This document shows positions 21,895-29,895 of a DNA stretch of 64,000 bases, piece after piece. Made by a program: the position numbers and the translations under genes. This DNA is from Cladopsammia gracilis (taxonomy: Eukaryota; Cnidaria; Anthozoa; Scleractinia; Dendrophylliidae). Positions within the stretch are counted from its first letter, which is position 1. Every line of letters begins with the position of its first letter. Location: assembly GCA_022457155.1 (NCBI GenBank), contig JAJGOT010000123.1, forward strand, positions 62,001 to 126,000, read 5' to 3'. The notes beneath the pieces were generated by a model that searched no databases, had not been told where the DNA came from, and saw only the letters and a list, made by a program, of their open reading frames with translations.

Positions 21895-21927
21895 TTCACA
21901 CGCATGCGCATACACATGTTGAAGGAT

Positions 21928-22425
21928 TCACGTTATGAATATTCTCTCATATTTCTCTTCAATCCTTTCATTATTGCTCGCGCATGTACAAAGATCACTA
22001 ATCATATCATCGATTAATCTCATTTCGCCCACAAACGAATCGTGATCGAAATGTTTTCCTCGCATGCAAGAACGTAAGTCAATCAATACTTTCTGATACG
22101 TTGTATATGCATGTTTACTCATTTCAATCCTTCGATTATAATTCTTGTAATCGGTGTATGTTTTCAATAACAATCCCGCACCGGCAATAACTCCTAACGT
22201 AACCGGGTTTAGCGTAACTCCGCCTGCTATTGTACCGCTCGCGATAAGAAATGAACTACTTAGTTTACAGAATAGATTCATCCGCTTGAACCGTCTATAA
22301 GTCTTTTTATAACACCACCACTTCTTATGATAAAATCTGTAAAGAGCCTTAATCTCCAACAGTCTCTCCTCACCGATCGAAGTATCGATGTGATTGAACG
22401 TGAAAATATCTCGCTTATGTTTCAT
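21928..22425 (-). CDS. Polinton membrane protein, unknown family (165 aa)
   Basis: The only - strand gene of the left two-thirds. The product has a basic, aromatic N-terminal third (YRFYHKKWWCYKK near residues 30-40), then two adjacent hydrophobic segments (about residues 55-70 and 73-88, with GVTLNPVTLGVIAGAG) separated by a short turn, suggesting a membrane hairpin. A polar helical C-terminal half follows. Proteins of this layout recur in cnidarian Polintons without assigned function, as I recall. It is divergent from the ATPase gene with only 36 bp between the two start codons, so one compact bidirectional promoter must serve both. A virion-membrane, scaffold or host-membrane role is possible. 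Confidence 0.8.
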   Translation of the reverse strand: MKHKRDIFTFNHIDTSIGEERLLEIKALYRFYHKKWWCYKKTYRRFKRMNLFCKLSSSFLIASGTIAGGVTLNPVTLGVIAGAGLLLKTYTDYKNYNRRIEMSKHAYTTYQKVLIDLRSCMRGKHFDHDSFVGEMRLIDDMISDLCTCASNNERIEEKYERIFIT

Positions 22426-22461
22426 ATTTTAAAACTTTATTTATTTTTTAAATATAGTAAA
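22426..22461. promoter_or_regulatory. 36-bp divergent promoter, membrane protein / ATPase
   Basis: All sequence between the two opposed ATGs is A/T, with A-rich run-ups to each start (TTTTAAAATATG on the - strand, ATATAGTAAAATG on the + strand). No -31 box fits. It resembles the start context of the other virion genes. Confidence 0.4.
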
Positions 22462-23100
22462 ATGAAGTTTATAAACTATGATGTGGGTGATGATATAGTT
22501 ACAAATTACAAGCAATTACATTCTTTCATGCCAGATCAAAATTTTAGAATGTTGATTTGCGGACCTTCCGGTTCAGGAAAAACAAATCTTTTACTTGATA
22601 TGATTTTTCGTTTACTGTATTATGACAAGGTATATCTGTATGCGAAAAATTTAGACCAATCAAAATATCAGTTCTTATTAAGAAAATTTGACCCGATCAA
22701 TCAAGATGCTGGTTATGAAGTGATAGAAATATCTCCAGAAGATATTATACCGGTATCTTCATTATCGGATGAAAACCAAAAAATAATTATATTCGATGAT
22801 TTTGTGTGTGAAAAGAATCAAAATCCGCTGATTGAATATTTTATCAATGGTAGACATAAAAATTGTAGCGTTATTTATCTTTCACAAAGTTATTATAAGA
22901 CGCCAAAAGATATACGGTTAAATTGCTCGCATTTCTGCGTTTTCGAATTTCCGAGTAATAACGAAATTTCTATGTTTTGTCGTGAAGTTAACGTTGACAA
23001 GAAACAATATGAGATGGCCACAAAAGATCCATACTCTTTTCTCTATATCGACAAACCAAAGAAAAGAGTATTAAAAAATTTTGATGAAAATATAATCTAG
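22462..23100 (+). CDS. A32-type genome-packaging ATPase
   Basis: A P-loop ATPase of the FtsK/HerA-like packaging group, the standard Polinton and virophage ATPase. From the ATG at 22462 it has 212 residues. The Walker A motif GPSGSGKT is near residue 35, Walker B IIIFDDF near residue 110, and a following SQSYY segment is where the sensor region is expected. It should drive DNA into preformed capsids. The frame is open upstream to 22327, but that stretch overlaps the coding DNA of the opposite-strand gene, and the 22462 start has the A-rich context of the other virion genes (TAAAATG). The stop lies inside an 18-bp perfect palindrome. The fibre gene begins 18 nt downstream. Confidence 0.92.
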   Translation: MKFINYDVGDDIVTNYKQLHSFMPDQNFRMLICGPSGSGKTNLLLDMIFRLLYYDKVYLYAKNLDQSKYQFLLRKFDPINQDAGYEVIEISPEDIIPVSSLSDENQKIIIFDDFVCEKNQNPLIEYFINGRHKNCSVIYLSQSYYKTPKDIRLNCSHFCVFEFPSNNEISMFCREVNVDKKQYEMATKDPYSFLYIDKPKKRVLKNFDENII

Positions 23101-23107
23101 ATTATAT
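23090..23107. terminator. Perfect palindrome over the ATPase stop
   Basis: ATATAATCTAGATTATAT, 18 bp, is perfectly self-complementary and contains the TAG stop (23098-23100). It is the counterpart of the post-stop hairpins of other genes, here compressed onto the stop itself. Confidence 0.4.
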
Positions 23108-23118
23108 CCAGAAACAAA

Positions 23119-24897
23119 ATGAGCTATTCAAATGGAATGTTACCGGATTCTTTCAGGTATCAAACAGGAGGTGGGAAACAAGGATTACCCGGTGTCGGAT
23201 TTAAATTAACGCCTTCAGGTAATTACGATATTCAAAACAAAAGGTTGGTGAATATAGATAATCCGATCGACCTGAAGGATGCCATTAATTATGGTACCGC
23301 TAAAACACACTTTCTGAACTTGGATGGAAGTACGCATATGACCGGTGATTTAGATCTTCGAGGGAACAGATTGATTCTTCCTGGAGAGATCGACATGAAC
23401 AGAAAACTAATCACAAACATGGACACGGATGAAGATAACGATTTATCCGCTGTCAATATGATAACTCTGAAAAAATTTCATCCTAACACTCCTGAACCTA
23501 CGCATGAGGTTGTGAAAAATATCGATCTAAAGCAACGTTTCAATGTTATCCATTCGAAACAACAATCATATGCTTTGCTAGGAGCAAATTATAACAATCT
23601 TGTCTCTTACAACGATGTCAAAAATATTTTCTTATCCCGCAAAGAGATGTTTCCGATGGAGACTAGTTTAGATATGGGAAACAATACGGTTTACAATGTA
23701 AAGGACCCGACGGTCGCTGACCAAGGAGCTAATAAAAGATATGTAGACACCGAGACAACTAAAAAGCTTTCTTTGACAGGTGGAACAATGACCGGTATCT
23801 TGGATATGAACAATATACACATCAACAATATAGCAACACCGACTCTTAATCATCAAGCTACACCAAAATCTTACGTCGATAGAAATCTTAGACTCAGGAT
23901 AGGAAATGTGGTAGTTCATATGAACGAGGTAGAAGAAAAGCTCAAAAAATATGTTGACGAATCACATATCAGTGACTCATCAAATTTGAAAGATGAGTTC
24001 CGGTATATAATGGAAAATGTTGACGAAAGCTCATCCGAGCATGATATTACCGTCACCGGAATAGTCGATTTGGTGGAGTCACCGCATACACTAAACAGAA
24101 AAGTTTACAGTCTTTTATTACACAAGCATCCACTAAATAGCTACGCATCAAGAATCGGTTTTAATATGTATAAATTACCAGAGGGAGAATATACCGTTTG
24201 TATCGAATTTATCCCACCTACGATGAGCGGTGTTAGCGTCGATGTTCAATCGACTTCTCTCAACATAAATAAACAATCGACAAAAAACTTTACTAATTAC
24301 AGTCGAAGCATTATCAATCTACATAAGTGGAAAATTTCACCACCGGAGTATATTAGGGTTGATCTAAAATGTAGCGGTTCGCCAACATCAGCTTCGCAAG
24401 CTCAAGCTTACCTTATAATTTACGGAATAAAAGGATACCACTCAGATGTACCGGCCAGTGTTTACGACACTCCTTATATTTTGGAAGGTGGGAAATTGCT
24501 AATGCAGACCACACTCGATATGAATAATCACACAATTATCAATTCACCATCGCTTGCGATGAGCGGCGGTGTTTTTGTAATTAACGGTGTTTACAATAAA
24601 ACTGCAAACCAAACATTTGCTCTATTTTCAGGAGAGGAAGAAGTTATAGTTCCTGTTAATTGTAAAATTGTAAAATGTTGTATTAACATCCTCGATACAC
24701 TCCAAACATACCCTCCTATTTTTGTGATGATAAACAACGGATTAGGACGAGGAAAGGGTGGAAAGAAACAATCTTATGACATGAATGTCGTTTTGATTGA
24801 GTGTGATACATTTCGAGTAAGAATACGAAGTGATCAGGATACTACCCCAGCAATCAATAAATGTTTGGTAAGCCTTCTACTTGAACCGATCTCTTAA
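23119..24897 (+). CDS. Fibre/spike-like protein with phage-type shaft repeats
   Basis: A 592-residue protein. A glycine-rich N-terminus (YQTGGGKQGLPGVGF, about residues 15-28) is a likely capsid-attachment segment. Residues about 35-265 hold at least four shaft-like units with the pattern of bacteriophage tail-fibre repeats: HMTGDLDLRGNRL, IDMNRKLITNM, LDMGNNTVYNV and TMTGILDMNNIHINNI, each followed by a hydrophilic stretch ending near a YVD. A beta-rich region (about 300-450) and a distal domain (about 450-592) that opens with one more LDMNNHTIINS unit follow. This is the expected layout of a trimeric receptor-binding fibre. It lies directly after the packaging ATPase. A post-stop hairpin follows within 13 nt. 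Function is inferred from the repeat pattern. Confidence 0.75.
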   Translation: MSYSNGMLPDSFRYQTGGGKQGLPGVGFKLTPSGNYDIQNKRLVNIDNPIDLKDAINYGTAKTHFLNLDGSTHMTGDLDLRGNRLILPGEIDMNRKLITNMDTDEDNDLSAVNMITLKKFHPNTPEPTHEVVKNIDLKQRFNVIHSKQQSYALLGANYNNLVSYNDVKNIFLSRKEMFPMETSLDMGNNTVYNVKDPTVADQGANKRYVDTETTKKLSLTGGTMTGILDMNNIHINNIATPTLNHQATPKSYVDRNLRLRIGNVVVHMNEVEEKLKKYVDESHISDSSNLKDEFRYIMENVDESSSEHDITVTGIVDLVESPHTLNRKVYSLLLHKHPLNSYASRIGFNMYKLPEGEYTVCIEFIPPTMSGVSVDVQSTSLNINKQSTKNFTNYSRSIINLHKWKISPPEYIRVDLKCSGSPTSASQAQAYLIIYGIKGYHSDVPASVYDTPYILEGGKLLMQTTLDMNNHTIINSPSLAMSGGVFVINGVYNKTANQTFALFSGEEEVIVPVNCKIVKCCINILDTLQTYPPIFVMINNGLGRGKGGKKQSYDMNVVLIECDTFRVRIRSDQDTTPAINKCLVSLLLEPIS

Positions 24898-24909
24898 GTT
24901 TCTCATAAA

Positions 24910-24938
24910 AATTTATTATACGCTACGTATAATAAATT
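24910..24938. terminator. 13-bp hairpin after the fibre gene
   Basis: A perfect stem, AATTTATTATACG with CGTATAATAAATT, and loop CTA, 13 nt after the stop. It shares the TTATTATAC/GTATAATAA stem with 21868 and 29869, and AATAAA is present on both strands. Confidence 0.6.
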
Positions 24939-25132
24939 AGACGATCTTTCACACAGTAGATCTTTCAGATCTGTTCAAGTGCTTCTACAACCTCTCTAGC
25001 GATCTCTCGAGATTCTTTGAGCCATTTAGGAGATAAGATATGTTCATTTATAAAAGAAACAAGAAAGAAAATACTTGCGATCATTATTTTATAATTAACA
25101 TTTTAAAATTTAAAATCGATACATCTAATAAA
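24939..25132. other. 194-bp leader of the coiled-coil gene
   Basis: The longest spacer in the virion block. It includes an AGATCT pair around 24958-24972. The frame of the next gene is open back to 25040 but is judged non-coding here, because 25133 has the standard start context. Confidence 0.4.
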
Positions 25133-25999
25133 ATGAGTTTACTTAAGTGGAAAGAACTTGCAAAACGAAAAACCGAGTTGGGGAATAAGATTAACTTTGT
25201 TCACGAAACGTTGACAAAGAAAAAATTAGGTGAGGAGACAGATCAATTAGCTTATGAAAAAATTTTTAAACCGATAACATCAAAATTAGATGTACATGTG
25301 CAACATGCGAAGCCATCACAAAGGAAAAAACAAAGCGGTAAAGAATTATTAACAGGAATTGATTATTATCCTGATGTAGATCCGTATGAAGAGATGGATG
25401 TAGAAGGTTTAATCGATTTTGGTGAAGAAGTTTTACCACAAGATGCGAAGCCAACAACATCATCACCATCTCCACCATCTCCACCGCCGGCATATTCACT
25501 TGGTGAATATATGCACAACCAACAACAAAGAGCTCTGGAAGAGAAAGAAATATTTGAAAAATACGGTTTACCTATTATCGAAACTACCGATCAAGCACCG
25601 GAAGAGATGCTTGAAGCGTACGATACCGCAGTAAAAGATCTAGGAAAAGAAAAACGAAAATTAACCAATTTAATCAATAAATCGAGAGATCCTGAAGAAA
25701 AGGAAACTCTCAAAGAATATAGAGAGCATTTGCAAAGAGAAAGTTCCGTAATTACAGTGAGAAGAGATAAATTAAAAAAGACAGGTAAAGGGCTTAGGAG
25801 AGGCGGAAACTTAACATTTTTCAGTAATCCTAAAGATCTTGTCAAAAAACTCGAAGTAATAGTAGGTGAAATTATAGCCGGTAATACGAATATTGAGATG
25901 CGTAATACCGGAGTTGCGATTTTAGACGAACTTTTGAAAAATAATATAATCGATAAAAGACAGGCTAAACAGATTTACAAGAGTTATTTTAAATATTAA
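25133..25999 (+). CDS. Polinton virion-block protein with coiled coil, unknown
   Basis: From the ATG at 25133 (context CTAATAAAATG) the product has 288 residues. An N-terminal helical part (MSLLKWKELAKRKTELGNKI) is followed by a Ser/Pro-rich low-complexity linker (TTSSPSPPSPPPAY near residues 112-125). A Lys/Glu-rich region of coiled-coil type (about residues 165-225) comes next, then a GKGLRRGG turn and a compact C-terminal domain. Similar genes sit at this place in other cnidarian Polintons as I remember them, without a known role. Position among capsid genes suggests a scaffold, cement or internal virion protein. An upstream ATG at 25040 would add 31 mostly hydrophobic or basic residues and is less likely. 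Confidence 0.8.
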   Translation: MSLLKWKELAKRKTELGNKINFVHETLTKKKLGEETDQLAYEKIFKPITSKLDVHVQHAKPSQRKKQSGKELLTGIDYYPDVDPYEEMDVEGLIDFGEEVLPQDAKPTTSSPSPPSPPPAYSLGEYMHNQQQRALEEKEIFEKYGLPIIETTDQAPEEMLEAYDTAVKDLGKEKRKLTNLINKSRDPEEKETLKEYREHLQRESSVITVRRDKLKKTGKGLRRGGNLTFFSNPKDLVKKLEVIVGEIIAGNTNIEMRNTGVAILDELLKNNIIDKRQAKQIYKSYFKY

Positions 26000-26023
26000 A
26001 AAATATTACTAATATCTAATAAA

Positions 26024-26785
26024 ATGGATAGAGAAATAGTGTTGTCATCATATTCAGTTAAATCAAAAGGTAACAACAGACCTGGAGATTTCACAACAAA
26101 ATTTTATCAACCGATTGTTTTGGATCAAAATGCAGAATATGCTATCGGTCTTAACAGAATTATCAATATGAGTTTTACATGGTATAACATTAACGCTGAA
26201 CGTAACAATCAGCTAATCAGATACAGCTCTGATGGTGGAAAAACGTTTCGCGACATTACTTTCCCAGGTGGAGTTTGGAATTATAAAGAGTTTAATAATC
26301 ATATCCGAAAAGAAACTGTAATAAAACACCCTGAAAAAGAAAAAGATGAGTTTCCAATCAACCTGGTTTTTAATAACGCAACTTTTAGAGTGGAAATAAC
26401 GTTGAAAGAAAATTATCAACTCGATCTAACACCGAGTAACTTTAACGAACTGATCGGTTTTGACAAAACAATTCTGAAGGAAGAGATTAACATTGGTCCT
26501 AGAGTACCAAATTTAGCTCAAGATACTGAGATGTTGAACGTTCATTGTGATCTGACAAACGATTCACTCGTTGACGGTATAAAAACAGATATCATCTATT
26601 CCTTTTCAACATCTGTTCTGAAGGCCTCATATAGTTTTTCAATTGAACCGATGAGAGTAACATATAATCCGATAAATACGAACACAATAAGCAATATTCG
26701 AATCTATATCACAGATGGAAAAAGAAATAAGGTCAACCTAAACGGAGCAGATACAGCTTTTTCTTTAATTTTAAAAAGATTATAA
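26024..26785 (+). CDS. Penton / minor capsid protein (single jelly-roll type)
   Basis: A 253-residue protein rich in beta strands, with the N-terminal pattern FTTKFYQPIVLDQNAEYAIGL seen in the penton-like minor capsid proteins of Polintons and adintoviruses. There is no transmembrane segment and no low-complexity tract, consistent with a compact jelly roll. It would form the vertices of an icosahedral capsid whose faces are made of the double jelly-roll protein encoded 450 bp downstream. It starts in the context CTAATAAAATG, 24 nt after the upstream stop, and the next gene starts 18 nt after its own stop. The assignment rests on recalled family resemblance and gene order. A structure prediction would test it. 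Confidence 0.75.
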   Translation: MDREIVLSSYSVKSKGNNRPGDFTTKFYQPIVLDQNAEYAIGLNRIINMSFTWYNINAERNNQLIRYSSDGGKTFRDITFPGGVWNYKEFNNHIRKETVIKHPEKEKDEFPINLVFNNATFRVEITLKENYQLDLTPSNFNELIGFDKTILKEEINIGPRVPNLAQDTEMLNVHCDLTNDSLVDGIKTDIIYSFSTSVLKASYSFSIEPMRVTYNPINTNTISNIRIYITDGKRNKVNLNGADTAFSLILKRL

Positions 26786-26803
26786 TGTGAATGTAATAAT
26801 AAA

Positions 26804-27205
26804 ATGAAAAGTTACGAATTTACACGTTTTTATAACCCGAAGATGGGGAAATTTGTTTACAAACATAAAGGAACAGGTGTCATTGTCGATAATATTTTTA
26901 AACCAATGAGGGCTGTAGCAAAAGCAGTTTTCAATAAATTAGCGAAACCTATCGCGAAAAAAGCGTTGGAAGCAGGAATTTCTCATACAGGTGAAAAACT
27001 AGGTAAAAAAATCTCTGAAAAATCTGGCGATCTGATAATGAAAAAACTAGCAAAAATGAGAATATCTTCACCAAAAGATACTAAAACAAAACAACCCACA
27101 ACGGCGACTTCGTATAGAAGACCTCCATCAAAACATATCGAAGATACTGATACGATATTAAATAGATTAATATCAGGTAACGGTTTAAAAAAGAAAAAAA
27201 GATAA
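26804..27205 (+). CDS. Small basic virion-block protein (133 aa)
   Basis: The product is strongly basic, with few acidic residues. An N-terminal segment (YEFTRFYNPKMGKFVYK) leads into a long amphipathic helix with alternating Ala/Val/Ile and Lys (AVAKAVFNKLAKPIAKKALEAG, which could bind membranes or DNA), then a Lys/Thr/Pro tail ending GLKKKKR. It lies between penton and major capsid. It could be a core protein that condenses DNA or a membrane-lytic cement protein comparable in role to adenovirus pVI. No motif decides between these, and I do not recognise the family. Confidence 0.65.
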   Translation: MKSYEFTRFYNPKMGKFVYKHKGTGVIVDNIFKPMRAVAKAVFNKLAKPIAKKALEAGISHTGEKLGKKISEKSGDLIMKKLAKMRISSPKDTKTKQPTTATSYRRPPSKHIEDTDTILNRLISGNGLKKKKR

Positions 27206-27234
27206 AAAATAATATAACTCTATAATTAAAAAAG

Positions 27235-28521
27235 ATGGCTTTTCGATCAAGTGATTATTTAGAAAGATATGAAAGGGTAAAATTTAAACCTGATGCTATA
27301 ATTAGAACACCAGCTAATGGTCAACACCAGGTAAAAGGTGGTTATAAGTTTACAGTCAATGATAGATCAACGTTTTACGACTGGTATAACGCTCGTTTTG
27401 AAGTACGATATCAGCTACAGAAATTAGCAGACGGTGCTGGTTATGCAGCAGCTGATAGAATAACAGTTATTAACGGTTCTCATTCATTAATTAAACACCT
27501 AAAGATTAGATCTGGAGGTAAATTGATTTATGATTCAGATGATCTGCATAAAGTTACTTTTGTTAAAAATCTGTTAGAATACTCTGACGACTTCAGTAGA
27601 TCGGTAGGAAAGAGAAGTTTCTGGTATTTGGATACTGATGCAACAACCGCTAACACTAATACAGGATTTGAAGCTAGACGGTTACAAACTCAAGCGGTTC
27701 AAAACAATGGTAATGGCGGCGCTAAAAACATTAGTACGATTATTCCTCTGAATCGTTTTTCTTTTTTCGAAGAGTTGGAAGATAAGATGCTTGTTCCTAT
27801 GCAGCTACAGTTTGAGATAAGGTTGCAAGATGATGACGAGCTAATTCATATGGCTAACGGTGTAGATGCTGGAAGAGTTGTTGTGGATAGGTTTGAACTT
27901 TACGTTCCGAAATTAGAACCTAAACTCTCTCTTTACGACAAATTTGTCAGCTCTTTTTTGAAAGAAAAACAATGGAAATATTTAGTCGATATGTATAGCC
28001 AATCAGCTCCAACGAGAGTATCAGGATTTTTTCAAATAACACCTAGTGCTACCGATGTTAAACATGTTTTTGTTTATCTGAAAAGAGCCGACCCACCAAA
28101 TGATGATAAAGCAGAAGATAATCCGTATCTTATGAACACTTTCAAATTAAATGAGGCAGATAATAACTCATCGCTAGCAACCTGTAAATTAGAGTATGGA
28201 AAATCGGTTTTTTACCCTGAATTACAGTATGATGTTGAAGAAAAAGCGCTGATATTTGATGATGTAATGTCTTATGCAATGAGGTTAAATGATTACAACA
28301 CAGGTACTCAGCTGAATTTATCCAATTATAACTCTCTCTATCCGCTAATTTATTTCGATTTAACTTATCAATCTGAAAAAATAACAAGAGATCCCAAACC
28401 GCTAGAGTTCCATTATACATTGAACACAGCTGCAACTGCAAACTTTAACGTACATGCGATAGTTTTGTATGAAAAATTAGCAAAAATAGACAAGGTTGGA
28501 AATGAGTTGATCATTGTGTAA
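27235..28521 (+). CDS. Major capsid protein (double jelly-roll, hexon-like)
   Basis: A 428-residue, beta-rich protein with the N-terminal pattern of cnidarian Polinton/adintovirus capsid proteins: STFYDWYNARFEVRYQL (near residues 45-60), SLIKHLKIRSGGK (near 85-97) and a KNLLEYSDD segment. Length and position fit: Polinton hexon-like proteins are usually 400-600 residues and lie next to the penton gene. Three copies would form each pseudo-hexagonal capsomer. The frame is intact. It starts 30 nt after the preceding gene, in the less typical context AAAAAAGATG. The 28552-28582 hairpin follows, starting 31 nt after the stop. The assignment is by recalled resemblance and context, and is strong. 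Confidence 0.85.
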   Translation: MAFRSSDYLERYERVKFKPDAIIRTPANGQHQVKGGYKFTVNDRSTFYDWYNARFEVRYQLQKLADGAGYAAADRITVINGSHSLIKHLKIRSGGKLIYDSDDLHKVTFVKNLLEYSDDFSRSVGKRSFWYLDTDATTANTNTGFEARRLQTQAVQNNGNGGAKNISTIIPLNRFSFFEELEDKMLVPMQLQFEIRLQDDDELIHMANGVDAGRVVVDRFELYVPKLEPKLSLYDKFVSSFLKEKQWKYLVDMYSQSAPTRVSGFFQITPSATDVKHVFVYLKRADPPNDDKAEDNPYLMNTFKLNEADNNSSLATCKLEYGKSVFYPELQYDVEEKALIFDDVMSYAMRLNDYNTGTQLNLSNYNSLYPLIYFDLTYQSEKITRDPKPLEFHYTLNTAATANFNVHAIVLYEKLAKIDKVGNELIIV

Positions 28522-28551
28522 CCGCGTTGCGTAAATTCATTTTAAAAAACA

Positions 28552-28582
28552 ATTTTGTATTTTACAATACTAAATACAAAAT
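28552..28582. terminator. Hairpin between capsid and pX-like genes
   Basis: An 11-bp perfect stem, ATTTTGTATTT with AAATACAAAAT, and a 9-nt loop. It lies 31 nt after the capsid stop. Its right arm runs into the ATG of the next gene (28581). Confidence 0.5.
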
Positions 28583-29399
28583 GACAACATATCATCCTTA
28601 CAAAGTAAGTTTAACAGAAGGTCAGAAAGAAAAACTTGCAAGAGCATATAAAACAAGCAGCCCAATCACGATTAGATTAACGAAGTCACAGACAAGTGGT
28701 AACGATGAGTTACTGCTAACAGCTACTCAGATCAATAGGATCAGTAAAGCGAAATCGCTTGGAAACGGTGTTGAGATAAAAATATCGAAAACACAGATTA
28801 GAAAAGTAATGAGGGAGGGTGGTAGTCTGTTCAGCGCTATTATACCGCTAGCGAAATCGTTGGCACCGACTATAGCTAAAACACTCGGTTTATCGGCGCT
28901 TGCCGGATTAGCAAGTGAAGGAGCAAGTCAAATTGTTAAAAAGATAAGTGGTAACGGTGTCGGCGGTCAAAGCGGTGGTTTCCTCATCCCGCCAGATAAG
29001 ATTAAACAACTGATCGATTATAAACATTTACTGACAAATAAACAGAAACAAGAAATTCTGAGCGCTCTTCAATCGGGAGGTCGAGTACTAGTAAAGCCGA
29101 CAAAAACACAATCTGGAGGAGCGTTGGGAACGATATTAGCTAGTATCGGTATTCCGCTAGCTATTGAGGCGTTTAAAAAATTGACCGGATCTGGTGCACC
29201 CAGAATGGGTAGACCCAAAGATGGAAAAGGGGCACCGCGATTAGGAATGAGTGGAAATCCTTATGATCCACCACCTCCATTCTATGGTCGATGGGGAAAA
29301 AATACTTTCGGTATGGGAACCAAAAAAAAGGGAAAAGGGTTACTTTTAGGACCGAACAGCCCATTCAACAGCATACCGTTAGTAGGGGCACTCTTGTAA
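28581..29399 (+). CDS. pX-like virion core/membrane-active protein (272 aa)
   Basis: From the ATG at 28581 the N-terminal third carries two copies of a Ser/Thr-Lys-x-Gln pattern (IRLTKSQTSGNDELLLTATQ, then IKISKTQIRKV) typical of the adintovirus gene often called pX. A Gly/Ala-rich hydrophobic segment follows (LFSAIIPLAKSLAPTIAKTLG and the next residues, about 84-120), then a second one (LGTILASIGIPLAIEAF, about 190-206), and a Gly/Pro/Lys-rich tail ending PLVGALL. Hydrophobic, glycine-rich segments suggest membrane disruption or an internal virion protein. An earlier ATG at 28527 is in frame but precedes the hairpin and is unlikely. The 3' end overlaps the protease frame by about 109 nt. Confidence 0.75.
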   Translation: MTTYHPYKVSLTEGQKEKLARAYKTSSPITIRLTKSQTSGNDELLLTATQINRISKAKSLGNGVEIKISKTQIRKVMREGGSLFSAIIPLAKSLAPTIAKTLGLSALAGLASEGASQIVKKISGNGVGGQSGGFLIPPDKIKQLIDYKHLLTNKQKQEILSALQSGGRVLVKPTKTQSGGALGTILASIGIPLAIEAFKKLTGSGAPRMGRPKDGKGAPRLGMSGNPYDPPPPFYGRWGKNTFGMGTKKKGKGLLLGPNSPFNSIPLVGALL

Positions 29400-29854
29400 A
29401 GAGTGTAAATGTAAAACCTAAATTTGTAAACAAACCGCTGAGTAATGTTGAACTGATGAAGTGGATTTCATACCTTAGAATTCCTAATTTCAAAGGGATA
29501 TATTCAAGGGATGAAGTTATGCCTAAAAATCATAGTCCATGTATTATTAATCTCGATTCGCTTGAAAATGCCGGAACTCATTGGGTTTGTTGTGCACCAT
29601 CTCACGATAGATCTGTCGTGTGGTATTTCGATAGTTTTGGTATGGGTTATCCTGAAGAATTTGCAAGTGCCGGGAAACAGATAATCTATAATTCAAGTCA
29701 GTATCAAAACATAAAAAGCGTCCTTTGCGGTTATTATTGCCTTTATTTCCTTCATCAATGGTCACTCAAGAAAGATTTTTATGATATCTTACAACCGTTT
29801 AGTTTAACAGATACTATGTTCAATGAAAAGTTCATTAAAAATTATTTTATGTAA
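29291..29854 (+). CDS. Adenain-type cysteine protease (virion maturation)
   Basis: The product (187 residues from 29291) has the catalytic layout of adenovirus protease. H97 is in AGTHW, D114 in YFDSFG, Q139 in SSQYQ and C146 in VLCGYYC. The H-to-acid gap (17) and Q-to-C gap (7) equal those of adenain. It should process capsid precursors during virion maturation. The start is uncertain. The first ATG overlaps the upstream gene by 109 nt; the next in-frame ATG (29456) would cut into a conserved-looking segment before YLRIPNFKGIYSRD. Overlap, reinitiation or splicing could each serve. A hairpin with the TTATTATAC stem follows 15 nt after the stop. Confidence 0.93.
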   Translation: MGKKYFRYGNQKKGKRVTFRTEQPIQQHTVSRGTLVKSVNVKPKFVNKPLSNVELMKWISYLRIPNFKGIYSRDEVMPKNHSPCIINLDSLENAGTHWVCCAPSHDRSVVWYFDSFGMGYPEEFASAGKQIIYNSSQYQNIKSVLCGYYCLYFLHQWSLKKDFYDILQPFSLTDTMFNEKFIKNYFM

Positions 29855-29868
29855 TTAAAATTAAAAAG

Positions 29869-29895
29869 TTTTATTATACAGAACGTATAATAAAA
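29869..29895. terminator. Hairpin after the protease, abutting the next ATG
   Basis: An 11-bp stem, TTTTATTATAC with GTATAATAAAA, and loop AGAAC, 15 nt after the protease stop. The last base of the right arm is the A of the next gene's ATG (29895). Confidence 0.6.

Noticed and set aside
22327..22461. N-terminal extension of the packaging ATPase
   Set aside because: It lies on the opposite strand of the membrane-protein gene and lacks conserved content. The 22462 start has the common A-rich context.
25266..25499. - strand frame within the coiled-coil gene
   Set aside because: A shadow of the + strand Pro/Ser-rich coding sequence, with low-complexity codons.
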